DNA from: Podarcis raffonei
Lineage: Eukaryota > Chordata > Lepidosauria > Squamata > Lacertidae
Reading direction: 5' to 3'
Length of the DNA stretch: 64,000 bases
Assembly (NCBI RefSeq): GCF_027172205.1
Contig: NC_070607.1
Location: 3,730,001-3,794,000 of the forward strand
Shown: positions 35,000-47,869 of the stretch, in pieces
Layout: each line of letters begins with the position of its first letter
How positions within the stretch are numbered: position 1 is the stretch's first letter
Position numbers and translations under genes: made by a program
Notes under the pieces: model-generated
What the model saw: only the letters and a program-made list of their open reading frames with translations
Told to the model about the DNA's origin: nothing
Databases searched by the model: none

Positions 35000-37900
35000 T
35001 GCTGTTCTTTCAGGAAGAAGAGGTCCCAGAAGTTAACTTCTTGTCCCAAATAACATTTGAGATCTTTGTTAGCATTCAGATGCTTAAACAGACCCCTGTG
35101 TTGCAATATAGACAAGCTGAACAATATAACACAATATGATGGCCCATAGCAATGGCATGAGTAAAATAAGTCTTGTCTGGTGGCTGCCAATTCTGGCATT
35201 TGGGGCACCTTGCGTAGCCCTTGTTGGGTTGAGTCTGCCTGCTATGTGTGATTGAGTGCACACTGTGGTGCTTGAAGAGATTAGTGTTGCTTTTGTTGTC
35301 TCCTGTTGTGAGACCTTCTTGTCTTTGTAGCTTCTTGGCTCTAACAAGGAATTCCTTCCTGAGGAAATCCTTAGAGCGCTGCTTTCTTTGCTGAGGATGT
35401 AGAGGCTGACAAAGAGGCCTCAGACCAAAGAGCTTTAGCAGAAGCACAAGGGGTGCTCGGTAGAAATCGTTGTATAGTTGTGCACGATGGGAAAGGAGAA
35501 AGCATCTTCCTATTGTCAGAAAGTGCTCAGAGCAGTCTTGCTCCAGACAGCTATTCCCATTTGCCTCATTTTAGTAAGGAAGGGCTTCTGTCCCCAGCGA
35601 GGTGTGAGGTTCACAAGGATGGATGTTTTAGAGGAAAACCAACACATCAAAGCAAATGTTGTTTCTGGCAACCCAGAGGGAAAACATTACAAAATACAGG
35701 ATACAACGCCTTATAATGGTTGGAAGTAGCTTCTGATCTGTCACTTGGAACCGGGGGCAGTGAGCACAAGGCAAACACTGTTTTGTTTTTAAAAAATCTA
35801 TATTGTATTCACAGCAACACCGCAAGCTACATAGCTTCTTATTATTTTAGACAACTGTTGTGAACAGTAATTTTCTCCAGAGTTATTTTTTAAAGCAAAA
35901 AGCAACTGATGGAACTTCAGTCAGAATGGAGGAAAGGGAGTGTCATTTTTCCTTAAAAAATAATAAAAAAGCATCCTTCATTGGGTTTCCCACCCCCCCG
36001 CAGGGAAATTTTATGGGTTCATTGTATGTTTTCTCTGCCAAAAGGTGGGGGCTTGAGAGGGGAATGTTTGGGGAGGGCGAAAATTACCCCGAACTTTGTG
36101 TAACTTGTAGTCAGGCCCCAAGAGGTGCCGACTTGTTCATGACCACTAAGGACCAAGCTAGACTTTGTGTAAACTGACATGCTGGTTTTTGTGTTATATA
36201 AATGGCAGCCAAAGTGAAGCCCGAGCAGTTTTGGGACTGGGGTGGGAGGGTGTTTAAGCCTTTTGTTTCCCCTGCCAGTCCTGATTAAAATCACTGCTCA
36301 GAGGCTGCAAATTGTGTTTTGCTTCCAGAGCAATCACAGTTGGGGAGGGTGAACCTAATACCAGCATCGCATTTAGGTGCAGGTGGTTCTCCTGCACAGC
36401 ACACCAAGCTGAAGGGACGCAAAATAATACTATCCTATATTTATGTGGGCACCTACTGAGAAGATCCACAAAAAGCAACTGTACCAAAAGGAATTATTGT
36501 TAAAATAGGAAATAATTAGTGGGGCGAGGTCACCAAATTTGTCCAAGCTCAGGGCAACGTATTATCAAAGTTCCCCCCTGCTAATGGGGACCCTGGCAGG
36601 GTGGGGAAAGGGCTAAACCACTATGATGTCTTTAGCACCTAATTTGGCCCTGTGAGATGGTGATTTATCCAAAGCCACCAAGTGCACTCCATAGCTCAGA
36701 AGCCAGGATTGCAGCACAGGTTCTTTTCACTTCTCCAGCTCAACCTATTAGTTCAGGCCTTCACAACTTGTGATTCCTCAACCATGAATGGCAGCCCAAC
36801 GGTGAACTTGATGCACCTATTTTTGCTTCCTGGTGGGGATTTGTGAAGATTCACAGAATCGTAGAATTTGGACATTCTAGTGTGAAAGTTGTCCATTGCT
36901 TTTAGTGATACACACACTCGTATTCCAGCTTGGATAGCTTGCACACCAAGATTATGAAATGTTTATGTCCTTATGGAAATTTAAGTGGATACAACCAGAC
37001 AAAAGGTAAGCTTAGGACAACTGCATATCAGCCATGTAGTATTTGTCTTGGAAATAAAACTTGCCTGATTACTGCAGCACTTCTACAAATAATATTGTTG
37101 AGGAACTTCAGAGTCCCCAGTTTCTTCCTGCCTTCCATCTTGAATGACAGCCCCACATGTTGACGAAATGGCACTTGACTTGGTTACATAGTTTAGGCTG
37201 CAGTGGCTGTTTAAAAGGGTTAGTGATTTTTGTCAAAGGAAACATCTTGTAGTGATGTTTCCTTCTTTTAAGGAGGAAGACATCAAAAGGAAGACAGCAG
37301 AAGCAGTCTCCAGATGTCTTTGACACTGAGCGTATGAAAGAAATAAAAATACCTTAGGGGTACAATTCAATGAGATCATCACCAAAATGGCATACATGAG
37401 ATTAACAGCCTCTAAATCAACACTGGCAAGTGCAATTTTTACCCAAGGAAGGGAAAATGTTTTCAGTGCAGAAATGAATTATGGGAATTTGATAACTTAC
37501 ATTTGGTAGTCAAATTTGGAGGGGTTTTTGGGCAGCGCTCTTGTGCTTACTGGTTTTCCACCACTGATATGCACAGGTACTGGGGTTCCAGCAAAGCCCT
37601 AGTTTAGGACTGGGTGAGTGCCCAAATCCAAAATGTTGCAAAAATGTGCATAATTCCATATCTTCCCAACCTCTTTATCCAGCCAGATGGTCAACAAAAC
37701 CGGGGGGAGGGGAGAAGGAGGGAAAGATTGTCTAATGTTCAAGTCATGGGTGTAGTTACTACCTGGTAACATTTTGGTTGGTTTAATACAGGTAGTGCCC
37801 TAACCTAGATTTTGTATTTTTTCCTTATGCATCCACGTGGCTGCTACCTTTGCTTTTTGTGTGACAAGAAAAAAGTCTGAAACAATTGCAAAGGCATGTG

Positions 37901-39020
37901 TTGGGTTAAACAGGGTGATTCTTTAATATTCAATTATGTATTCTCAGGCTGATTGGAGAAAGCTGATTGCGAGTCTCTTTAGAAACAAATTGAAAATAGC
38001 TTATATTCAAAGGATATACTATTGCATATGGATATCATAGCACAGGGTTGCCTGCCCCCTGCAATGCTGCCTTGCCTTTCTGAATTGACATAGTATCCTC
38101 TTAGAACAGCATTTGTGGCTTCCTAGATGGCAGACATATTAAAATGTTGATAAGCCACCATCTTTGTTTCCTGGTCAGAAGGCTGTTGAGAATCTTATCC
38201 ATTACATTTTGCACTTCTGGTTTTCATGCTCCCAGATGAAATTAATTTGGGAGCTTTGTAATTGATGTTCCAGATTTTGATTAGACTTTCTATCTCCTTT
38301 TGGATCAGAATAAATAAGTTACTTACAGAACCTGTTTGCTTGCAGTAGCCACTGAAGAGCAGGTGTCATATCCGAATAATTGTTGTATCTTGCCATGCTA
38401 AACATTTGTTAAAGGAAATTGCTGTGAAGTGGTGGACAAAAGGAAAGAAGGGGCAGCACTAGAGACTGAAAAGCAAAAAGATTGATGGAGCCTCAGCCTG
38501 GAAGGCAGGGGTGGCAAACCTGCATCTCTTTAGATTCTGCTGAGTGTCAGGCTACTGCCAATGCCTCCCGGCTGGTTGCCCAGGAACATACAAAGCCAAG
38601 GGAATGTTTCTTACCCTCCTATTTTTATTCAGTATTTACAGAGCGAGGCTGTAGAACCCAGCCTTTTGGATAATGGCGTTGTCCCGAGTGAGTCTCTACC
38701 TCCCTCTCTCCCACTTCCTCATTTGTCTCCTCCACGGGTGCTGCTCCGTCCCCTCTGTCTTTCAGCTCTTTGCTCTCCTGCTTTCAGGCTTGCCGGGTTC
38801 TGGGAGAGGGGGGTCTGGAATGCTTTCTAAAGACACTCTGTCCATCACCTACTTTCTCCTCCTCCTCTCCCATTATATCTCAACTTCCCCCCTCATCTGC
38901 CTCTGAGCTGCGACCTCCCTCAACCCCCCCGTTGTAAATCAAAACTGTCTTCCTCTTCCTCCTCCCTGGAAGGGTCAGGATGGGGAGGCAGCCTCCACCT
39001 TTCCTCCTCTGCCCAGTCTC
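35000..39020. other. Intergenic sequence without recognised genes
   Basis: A MIR-like fragment lies at about 36645-36725 (CCCTGTGAGATGGTGATTTA, CCAGGATTGCAGCACAGG). A minus-strand frame at 35076-35447 has CPKC and CSAC pairs but matches nothing I know. No exon with splice support was seen. Confidence 0.45.
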
Positions 39021-39029
39021 TGCTACTGG

Positions 39030-39110
39030 GCTACAACTCCCATCACCAGCCATTGGCCATGGTAGCTGGAGCTGATGCGAGTTTGAGTGCAGCAGCACCT
39101 GAAGTACCTT
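39030..39110. repeat. Fold-back element fragment
   Basis: GGGCTACAACTCCCATCACC followed by GAGCTGATGCGAGTTTGAGT are the two arms of the common palindromic core, with the ends decayed. Confidence 0.55.
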
Positions 39111-39308
39111 GCTCTTGCGGTAAGGCAGTTTAGACAGTGGGGTCATGTTCTGTTGTTACTCCATCCATGTAAGTGTGAAGGTGTGCATTTGCAATTTACA
39201 ATAAAGATTATATGTGACAGGAAACAATGCAACTATATTGATTTCTCAACTGCACTGAAGATGTCAAACCATCTGGTCTGGAGGCCTTATCCTGCTATCC
39301 CAGACAGA

Positions 39309-39345
<37 letters not shown>

Positions 39346-39354
39346 CACACATGC
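39309..39354. repeat. 46-bp alternating purine-pyrimidine tract
   Basis: A GT repeat of about 15 units runs into GCGCGC and CACACAC and then ATGC, keeping strict purine-pyrimidine alternation for 46 bp. This is a strong candidate for left-handed (Z) DNA, and its centre can form a small hairpin. Confidence 0.9.
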
Positions 39355-39887
39355 TGCAGGGACAAAAACAATAGAGCCATGCATTTGTTGTAATAAAAAT
39401 AAGTGCATGTATCTTGGAAAAGGCTTTAACTGCATTGTTTGCTTGGCGTTCCCTTGGTGGCATGTGAATTTCCCTCTTTCTTCCACTCTCTGTAGCTGCA
39501 GCCTGGATGAGAATGCAGGGCACTCGCCTGTAGTTGTGCTTTAAATGAGGTGGTGTTTTTGTTTTAATTTCCACTTTGTAGTACCTGAGCTCTACTCAAA
39601 CCTTCCACTCTGTGGGAAGCAGGGTATTAATTAATTGTGTTTTAGGTGGGACCTTCAGTGTCTAGCAACTAGAAATAGACAGTCCCACCCAACTAAGTTT
39701 GCACAGAAAAGTCCCTGGATCAGTTCCTGGCATTTTGTAAGAATACTAGATTGCAAGGCAAGGAAAGATGCCTTCCTTAAGGCTTGATAAGCTGCTGCAG
39801 ATCAGACAGTCCTGGACTAGAAAATGGACCAGCAGTCTGACTCAGCAGAATGCAGCTTTGCATGCTCATCTTCTTGGCTGGAGCTAG

Positions 39888-40072
39888 AGGTCAGTAGCTG
39901 AGCACCTGCTTTGCATGCAGAAGGTCCCAGGTTCAACACCTGACATCTCCAAATAGGGTTGGGGAGGCCCCCACCTGAAATCCTGAAGAGTCAGTGTGGA
40001 CAATACTGAATTAGATGGATGAATGGTCTGACTTAGTGTAAAGCTGCTTCCCATGTTCCTAACCTGCTTGTG
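39888..40072 (+). mobile_element. tRNA-Ala-type SINE
   Basis: The head has TGCTTTGCATGCAGAAGGTC and CCAGGTTCAACACC, close to the anticodon and T arms of tRNA-Ala. The body has TCAGTGTGGACAATACTGAA, TTAGATGG, and the end AAAGCTGCTTCCCATGTTCC. It is a SINE copy, not a working tRNA gene, because the acceptor end is absent. Confidence 0.75.
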
Positions 40073-40692
40073 CAATAATCTCTGATGTGGATAAAGCAGG
40101 TGTAGCTGCTGCTATGGTCCCTGGAATACGGAACAGTGGAATCCTGGGGTTGCCCAGTGCTAGACCTCATATCACAAGTGAAAGCAAAGGAGGATCTAGT
40201 TAACACCTTCTCCTCAAGATCAGGAGGAAGTTTTTGTTTGCCATTCTTCCTTCTGGTTCTGAATGCTTGGTAGCTTTTTGGAGTCAGTGGCACCTCCCAC
40301 CTCCCACCCCCCCACCCCCAAACCAGCCAGCCACCTCATTCCGTCTAGACATAGGGCTACGCTGCCAGCACAAATTCATTTCTAGTTGGTTGCAGGTTGT
40401 GTGCAGGGCTGAGCTGATGTGGCCACAGTGATGGGAAAGGCAGCAAGAGTGATGTGTTCAGAGGATACAGCAACAAGGGCAGGTGGGTGTGTCGCTCGCA
40501 TTGTCTCGGAATTCAGAAATCATGCAAAACCTGGGGAGATGGTAGGTGTGTGCAACGGGTAAGACTACACTGAGGGATGGGAAGGATCAGGCCCAAGTTA
40601 ACCCTCTGAATCCTTGCCAGAAAGCGACGCTCAAGAATTGCTTAGTATCTCTTGCATTGACCAGTCACACACCCATTTCTCCTTTGGAATCT

Positions 40693-40698
40693 TTTATT
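40693..40698 (-). terminator. TNR: Candidate distal poly(A) signal of TNR
   Basis: A minus-strand AATAAA (context GTTAATAAAAGATTCC) about 7.2 kb past the TNR stop codon. Mammalian TNR has a long 3' UTR, so a site at this distance is plausible. Use of the site is not shown. Confidence 0.3.
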
Positions 40699-42158
40699 AA
40701 CGTATAGAAAATGCATTAAAAAAGGAACTATACAGAGCCTAAGAGCAATCAGGACTAAAAATACTAGTTAACAATGGTTAACAAGCGTATATCCCCATTC
40801 TCTGAGCTACGGTTCCATTACGGGATCATTGGGAAGGCAGTTGCTTTTTCTATCTCTCCCTCATTGTTTTACTGGTAAGGTTTAGTTTGTCAGAGTCTCT
40901 CTGAGGGAGCTGCCACCTCATTTATTTCTTCTATTAAATAATAAACACAGTTCCAGAATAATGCATATACAAAGGAAGGGTCAGAGTTTTCAAAATCTTT
41001 GTTGAGTCATCATCCTCTGAAAAAGCAACCATGACACTTGCCAAAGTCTAGGGATTTTTATGCAGTTTGATCTTCTCAGCAGGATCTGGTTTCATTTTTT
41101 CTCATCCCATCCTAACTATCTTCCCTTGTTGAGACAGCAATATATGAACTACTGTAGCTACTCACCAGCCATTAGGCAGTATTGTTGGAGTGCTGTCAGC
41201 ACCATGGATTGAAGGGTTAGTGAGAATAATAAAAAGAGCACCTAGTTATATCCCCAAAGGAGGGAAATGCCTTCACCCCACTCCTGCAAGGACATAATAA
41301 ATCGGAAGGGAGTGTGCTGTTCTCAGTGTTCCCACTAAACTCCAGCATCACAGTGGTTTGTCACAGAGGTTTCCCTTCCCCTTGGAAAGGGTATAATCTC
41401 CTGTTCTGACAACGTTTGTCCCATTCTGCCTTTCAAGAAGTTGAGAGGTGTAGGATAGAAAAATGACCTTTTTAATACTGTGTCAGCACGGAGAACAGAG
41501 AACCTAAATCTCCTCTTTCTTTGAATGTATTAATGCAGAATAATTACCACTCCCTGGCTCTGTAGTTATGGACTATACAATTCTGGGAGCTGCTTTCAGT
41601 CCATGCCACGGAGCTGTTTGCCCTTTTGACAGCAGCAGCAGCAGCAGCTCCCTACAGTGTGTTGCAAGCTGAATATCGCTTTGGAAATGGCCCCAAATGT
41701 GGGCTGACAAGTTGTGTGCTGTGCTGCTGCCAGAGAAAAAGACGCAGAAGCCCCCCTGTCCACAGAGAGCTCCCCACAAGAAAGAACTTCAGTAAGGGCC
41801 AAACTGTTGCTTTATGCTCCTCCACAGTACAAATGTGTTCAGTTCCCACCTTTTCCATGCCTGGAATATACCAATTTATGCATATACAAAGAAGGGGGGG
41901 GGAGGGATAAAAATTCAGCTTGAAAAGGGAGTAACTAGTCCACATTATAAGATCTAATAGAAGTGCCCTTGATGGCTTCATAATGTCCACAAAAGTTTTG
42001 AAGTGTACATGCTTTTTCCTGAGGATCTGTTTTTGAAGGGGTGGGTGTTTCAGCCATTTTGCAGACATCTAGAGTTTGTGTGACATAATTCCAGAATAGT
42101 CGCATTAGTCTGTTGTAGCACAAGCAGCTTAAAGAGTGGTCTCCTAAAGAGTAAAACA

Positions 42159-42164
42159 TTTATT
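42159..42164 (-). terminator. TNR: Candidate proximal poly(A) signal of TNR
   Basis: Minus-strand AATAAA in the context CCACAATAAATGTTTTAC, about 5.7 kb past the TNR stop codon. Inferred only. Confidence 0.25.
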
Positions 42165-42315
42165 GTGGCAAGAGTGTATGGGATTACTTTTAGGTAAACG
42201 TGCAGAAGACTCTAATGTTAGCCTAAAGGGCTGTGGACTACTACCTGTGTGTAAGCTTCCACCACTTCCAGTGGATGACTCCTTCATATGGCATGGAAAG
42301 AGAAGAAGAAATGAT

Positions 42316-42376
42316 GAAGAAGGAGGAGGAGGAGGAGGAGGAGGAGAAGAAGAAGAAGAAGAAAAGGAAGAAGGAG
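42316..42376. repeat. 61-bp pure purine tract (GGA/GAA repeats)
   Basis: An uninterrupted run of purines on the plus strand made of GGA units followed by GAA units. Such mirror-like purine tracts can form triplex DNA. Confidence 0.9.
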
Positions 42377-43242
42377 TTGAACATACCAGCCCATAAGCAC
42401 CCAAAAGTGCTCATGGATCTAGCCCTTTAGGGTCCCTTATAATTCTCTGTTGGTTATGCATGAATAGCTGTCTGATCTTCACAGTGAATAGACAGTTGAT
42501 CGGAATGAAGCTACCATGGCAAGTAGAGCACCAGTAGATGCTTACAAGTTGTCTGTGGCCTGTTGGGTTTATGGGGTTGGTTTGGTGGTGGATACCTTGC
42601 TAATAGTGTCTGAGTCAATGACTTAACTGGGAAAAATGCCACTACAATACAGCAATGGAGACTGCTTTCTGATGAAACCTGCCACTCTTGTAGGTAAGCC
42701 TTGTTGCTCTGGGAAGAATGCCTAAAAAACTGAGCTAATGACCAAATTGCCACAGGAAACAATAGAATCAGCCACATTATAGGTCATGGATATTCACACT
42801 GGCGGAGGAAGGGGGTGTGGTGGGTGTGGCCTGCCCCTGGTGTCATCCCTGGGGGGGTGACATTGCTGTGCCGACCCCCCTGGGATGCTTGGTGTGGGCA
42901 CCGCCCCCCTGGGACACTCGCCCTGCCCCCGCAGGCAGCTTGCCCCACCCCCAGGTGCACAGCAGGTGTGCTGCTCCAGGTGCCAGAGCAGCTAGCTCCA
43001 CCTTTGGATATTCAAGTTATTTTTGGCTCATCAGGTGCTACATGAGAGAAAGGAAAGCTACCTAAAAATGCTCAACTATGTTCTAACTGAGTTCCTTTCT
43101 GCTTTTGTGTGCTCAGTCTGTTGAATCTAGTCTACAGATTCAGGCCCCTCATGTGTTGAAGACAGAACAGGTTTATATATTGTTCCCTGACGGGGCTTAG
43201 AAGATGCAAGCTGCCAGAGTGGAGTTTCTCCAAGGGAAGAAT

Positions 43243-43312
43243 AATAGAATCATAGAATTGTAAAGTTGGAAGGGACCTCAAGGGTCATCTAGCCCAAATC
43301 TCTATAATGCTT
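43243..43312 (-). mobile_element. CR1 LINE 3' fragment
   Basis: GAATCATAGAATTGTAAAGT followed by GGGACCTCAAGGGTCATCTA is the reversed CR1 terminus. Confidence 0.8.
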
Positions 43313-43779
43313 GGGAGTTATTTGAAAAGCCATGTTAGAAGCGCAACTGGAGTGCTTACTGCAGACCAAGAGAAGCACCAAAAGAGCCAAGAGGAAATCA
43401 GCGTAGTTAATGAGCAGAGTCAAATCATTTGACTCAAATGAGCTGTTAGAGCGAAGAAGTCTTTCTTCAAAAGAATGGAAATCTTGTCCAAATGAAGAGG
43501 ACCAAAAGGAACCCATAATTTGGCAATAAAGTGCAAGCAGACAGGAAGAGTTGCTAAAAAAGAATTTAAGGAGTGCATTACTAGAAACATTAATACCAAC
43601 AAGAAGCAGGAGACTGTTTAGGGAGGCAGTTGTAGCCTTGGATGGTGCTGAAGTTGCGCTAAACGTGGATACGGAGAATGCACAGAAGCGGAATCGGTCT
43701 TCACAACAGTAGATACAGGGCAGATCCCAGGGCCTGAGCTAACTTTTGCAGGGTCAAAAAGGGGCGACGAGAGATAAAA

Positions 43780-44365
43780 CTGCTGATATCATAATGCTGT
43801 TATACAAATCTATGGTGCGACTGCATGTGGAATAATATGTACTGTTCTGACCTCAAAATGGATATTGTAGGGTTGGAGGAGGTTTAGATAAGCGCAGCTG
43901 AAATAATCAAGGGTCTGGAGAGATTCCCCTTCCAAGAAAGGCTGCCGCACTTGGGACTTTTTAGTTTAGAGAAAAGGCAAGAGGTGACATGCTGGAAATT
44001 TATAAAATTATGCATGGCATAGAGAAAGTGGATAGAGAAAATTTTTACTTCCCTCTCAAAACATTAAAACTCATGGTCATCGAACAAAGCTGAGTGTTGG
44101 AAGTTTCATGACAGGCCAAAGAAAGTACTTATTCATGCAGCTCATAGTTAAACTGTGGAACTCTCCCACTTGAATGGGGAGTCGACAAATTCATGGAGAA
44201 CGCTACTGATGGCTGCTAGACATAATTGCTATGCTCTGGCTCCACAGCTGGAGGCAGCAATGCTTCTGAATGCCAGTTGTGGAAACTGCAGGAGGGGAGA
44301 GGACATCTGTGCTCAAATCTTGCTAGGGGAATTAGATGAGGATTGGCCTGATCCTAAAGGCTGTC
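43780..44365 (+). mobile_element. Old CR1/L3-type LINE 3' part
   Basis: The series GAGAAAAGGCAAGAGGTGAC (as in FSLEKR..RGD), AATTTATAAAATTATGCATG, GCATAGAGAAAGTGGATAGA, CATAGTTAAACTGTGGAACT and GAGGATTGGCCTGATCC follows the end of ORF2 and 3' UTR of L3/CR1-type LINEs. It is heavily mutated and not open in any frame, so it is much older than the CR1 copies at 33.6 and 59.8 kb. Confidence 0.7.
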
Positions 44366-45578
44366 TTAATGTGTGTGTGTGTGTGTTGCTGATAATACTG
44401 ATCTGTGGAATTCCAATACCGTTCCAGGGAACCCCATGTTCTAACAAGCAACACAATCCATGAAAAAGCAGCTGAAGAAAAACTGAAGTGAATGCTGCTG
44501 CTAAAATGGAATTCCATTGGGCAAAGAAAGAAGAACTGACGTAGTTATCTGTGAAAGACTCTGTGCCCACAATTGAGCATTTAATTGGATTCTTCATTAG
44601 ATATGGGCAGTTTTCTAAAGAGCTCTGTGAGAACATTTTATATTGCCTGTGCGTGTGTATGTGTATGCATTTTTTAAGAGTTCATGTACATCTTTCTTTT
44701 TAGCATTTTCAGATAGCCATCCCCTCAATCCAATTGTACACACTTTCTCATCTGTTGGAGGAGTTAGATGTCAACTCACAGACATGGTCCCAAGCCTGCA
44801 TTTTTAAAACTTGCATTGTGTTAATATATTGTTCTGTGGTTAATGTGTTGCATTTTAATTCATGCCAGCTTTTTCAAGTGCTCTGTGAGCACAGCAGATG
44901 GGCAGGATATAACAACAATTCCTTCTGTTTCCCGTGTCACACTTGAAATCTGCAGAGCAGAGGGTTCATTCTTTCTCCCATAATGGCTAGGCTACCAGTA
45001 TTTCAAAATCCTCTGCAAGTGAGACTGTTGTTTCTGCTCTTTTATATCTTAAGTATCAGCTGCCATGTGCAAAACTGCAGATTATCTTAAAAGCATTCCC
45101 GTGCAATGAGTAAAATAGGGATGTGGAGCGCTCAGGTATCTGATACCCAGAATGAGATACTGCCTATATAGAGGCCATTCACTGTATTTTCTTGTTCTCA
45201 CCACAAGGTGGCAGTTTTGCACTGTTTCTACACTTGAATTGAAACATTTCTTTTCCCCCCTGCATGCCAAGATGGCCAGTGTTCATATTAATTATTGTTA
45301 TGCTATTGCTAAACAGTTAGAGAAACTCATTGCTGAATCAGGGAATATCAGTCACTCCAGTCTCCTCATAGTTGATTTTAGAGGGGCGTTTCCCATGAAA
45401 ATAGCCTTTTCTTTTAAAAGATAAATTCTGTTCTTTGAATTCTAAATGTCGCATATATAATTTTGCTCAATTTTTATCAAAAACATCACTACCTAACCTG
45501 GTGATGGCCCACCTCTGCAAATGTGGCTCTTTAGGACAAACTGTTGTCAGGCAGGAACAAGTTTGTGTGTATCTAGAG

Positions 45579-45714
45579 CAGGCATGGCCAAACTTGGCCC
45601 TCCAGCTGCGGTTGGACTACCGTTCCCATCATCCCTGACCACTGGTCCTGTTAGCTAGGGATGATGGGAGTTGTAGTCCCAAAACATCTGGAGGGCTGAG
45701 TTTGGCCATGTCTG
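45579..45714. mobile_element. Fold-back hAT-like MITE, complete
   Basis: The left end CAGGCATGGCCAAACTTGGC and the right end GCTGAGTTTGGCCATGTCTG are inverted copies, and so are the inner arms around GACTACCGTTCCCATCATCC and GGGATGATGGGAGTTGTAGT. The flanks ATCTAGAG (45571-45578) and GTCGAGAG (45715-45722) agree at 6 of 8 positions, as expected for an aged 8-bp hAT duplication. 136 bp. Confidence 0.8.
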
Positions 45715-46656
45715 GTCGAGAGGATGCCATTATGCAGTGTTTTGCCCAGTGTTGTGTAGGGTTTCTGGGATTATGGGGTGATTTCTGGAATGGTGAAGTA
45801 GACACAACTCCGTGTTATGGCAGGGTGAAAGAGCCGGTTCAGAGAAGCCCTCATACACATGGGAGTTTCAAGCTTCGAAGAGACTAGTCAGCCAGATTTT
45901 TAAAAAATCTAGTTAGGAAATTAATACAATTTTCTGGGCCAATGGAGCTCTAAACTGATGCAGGCAGAATAACCTCAAGTGCTTCAAATGGATTGGGTGA
46001 ACTTCTTGCACTCCTCCAACTGAGGCCTAGATCCTTAACCTAGAGCCTGGACCTGGGCTGTCCCACCTCAGACGGCAGGTGATACTCACATGATTGAATG
46101 TTCTCCCATACCAAACGTTCCCTCCACATAGAAAAATGGATGTCAAGGTAGAGATCCTAGCCAGGGGCATAGCTAGGGATCAGTTAGGTTGGATCCTGCC
46201 AAGGTCCAGGGTGTGTGTGCGCAAAAATTGCACCTCTCCACTCTGGCTTGGAGTGGCTCCCTGGGCCACCGCTCTGTGTGGCCAGCTCCTTGGCAAGGCT
46301 GCGAGGGACCCCAGATAGGCCCCTGATATGCTAGTTTTCTATGTGCAAGCTTCTTTTTTAAAAAAAATGCTGGAGAACATTTAATTGTGTGCCCCCCCCA
46401 TCCCGCACTGCCTGAAGCAGGACAGCCCAGACACAGGTTTATCGTCATGGAAAAGATAGTTCTGTGATTCTTTTTTGTGGTTATAACAAAAGAAACAGTT
46501 GCTGAGGCTGCAGTTTGGAGCGGGAGACTAGTGGAGATTCGGACTAGGAGAACAGCATAGAGGGGAAGGGTTAGTCATCACCACCATCATCCTCACATGC
46601 CAATCCCAGGCACTGCTCCAAAGAACCTGGTGGACGGCCACCATTGCTGCATTTCA

Positions 46657-46686
46657 GGTGGGGGTGGGGGGGTTGGTGGGGTGGGG
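46657..46686 (+). other. G-quadruplex-forming motif
   Basis: Four runs of at least four G separated by 1-5 bases lie within 30 bp. On the TNR mRNA strand this would be C-rich. Confidence 0.75.
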
Positions 46687-47869
46687 AATGTTGGTAGATC
46701 CCAACACAAATCTCCACACAACGTGTTGTTTCAGCCTCCAAACATTCTGCTCGAAGGTAAACAATAATTAAGGAGTTTTATGAGGGCTAGTGAGGAGTTA
46801 AGTGCCTTGCTTTTGTAATATTCACACGTTTCACGCCCAGGGATGTTATTCTCCCCGCACCCAAAAAAGGGGCTCAGGTTTGGTGCATCATGTTGTTAAC
46901 TCAAAGCGTCCCTCTGCTCTGCCCCCCGTAGTCTTTGTGGGTTGGCACTGACTAGTCTGTGTCGATGCAACTGGAAGCTGCTGCCACAAAATGCGTGGCT
47001 ACATAGGGAGGTGGCTGCACTTTGAAGTTATTTTCACCAATGGACTGGTGAGGGGAAGGGACATAGGCTTTTTAAAGGGACATTGACTCTGTTAAACTCC
47101 CCTTTCAGAAGTTGACTTTAAAGCAGGTAAATGTTTAAACGCCTGAGAGAAATTTAGTTAGAGTGCCTATAAAATTGGTACAGCATGGGAGCAATACAGG
47201 TGAGAGACATTTAGTTCCAAAATCATTTCGACACACGAGCAAGTAGATTTGCTTGCATTTGTTTTGGGGTTTGTGTTGGGATGGAAGGATGAAGTGTCTT
47301 TGCCTGCCTTGTGCGAAGGGTGGCCCAAATGCCAGGTCTTTAAAGGAAGGGAGCCGCGAGGCCTCTGCAAGTGGGTTCAGTAAGTTTCTAGATTTTGGAA
47401 TCTTCTTCCCCGACTGATGGACATTTGCTGGCTCAGCAGGCATCACCGTGAAAATGTCACTTAGTTCATGTAGCAGCAGCAACAATGGGCAAACAGAGCT
47501 CTGGGAGCCGACCTTGGTACCCGCTGGCAGAACAGGCCGGCATGTGAACAGAAGCACCCCACGTACAGTAGAAACTGGGTTAAGAAGGAAAACCTTAAAT
47601 AAAGCCATTTTCTAATAGGTTCAAGAGAGAACAAAAAAACTCTTCTTTTATGGAGGTGTGCTGGGTAGGAACTCAATAAAGTCACTGGGAATGACAGCAA
47701 AGAATCAAGGTTGTTCTCTTACCAAGTGGGCCATCCCTCAGTGGCTTCATGGCTTCCCTCAGCCACTCAGCATGGAGCAGGCTGCTACCTTTTGTCCTCT
47801 CCTTTTCAGGTTATAAAATACAAACAAATGACAGAAAAGGACTGCTTGTCCGGAGGGATCCTGGCCCCT

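Larger units (their letters stand above)
40699..47869 (-). other. TNR: Probable TNR 3' UTR and downstream region
   Basis: This interval follows the TNR stop on the minus strand. It holds candidate poly(A) hexamers at 42159 and 40693, a 61-bp purine run, a G-rich run, old CR1/L3 fragments and a fold-back element. I see no other gene. Where the transcript ends cannot be decided from sequence alone. Confidence 0.4.

Noticed and set aside
35076-35447. Minus-strand frame with CPKC and CSAC pairs that looks like a zinc finger
   Set aside because: Spacing and context fit no zinc-finger family I know, and there is no conserved neighbourhood or splice support.
39888-39945. tRNA-Ala-like sequence
   Set aside because: The acceptor stem is missing and a SINE body follows. 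It is the head of a SINE.
47135-47608. 157-codon minus-strand frame just past the TNR stop
   Set aside because: It lies in the probable TNR 3' UTR, has no homology that I recognise and no own promoter.
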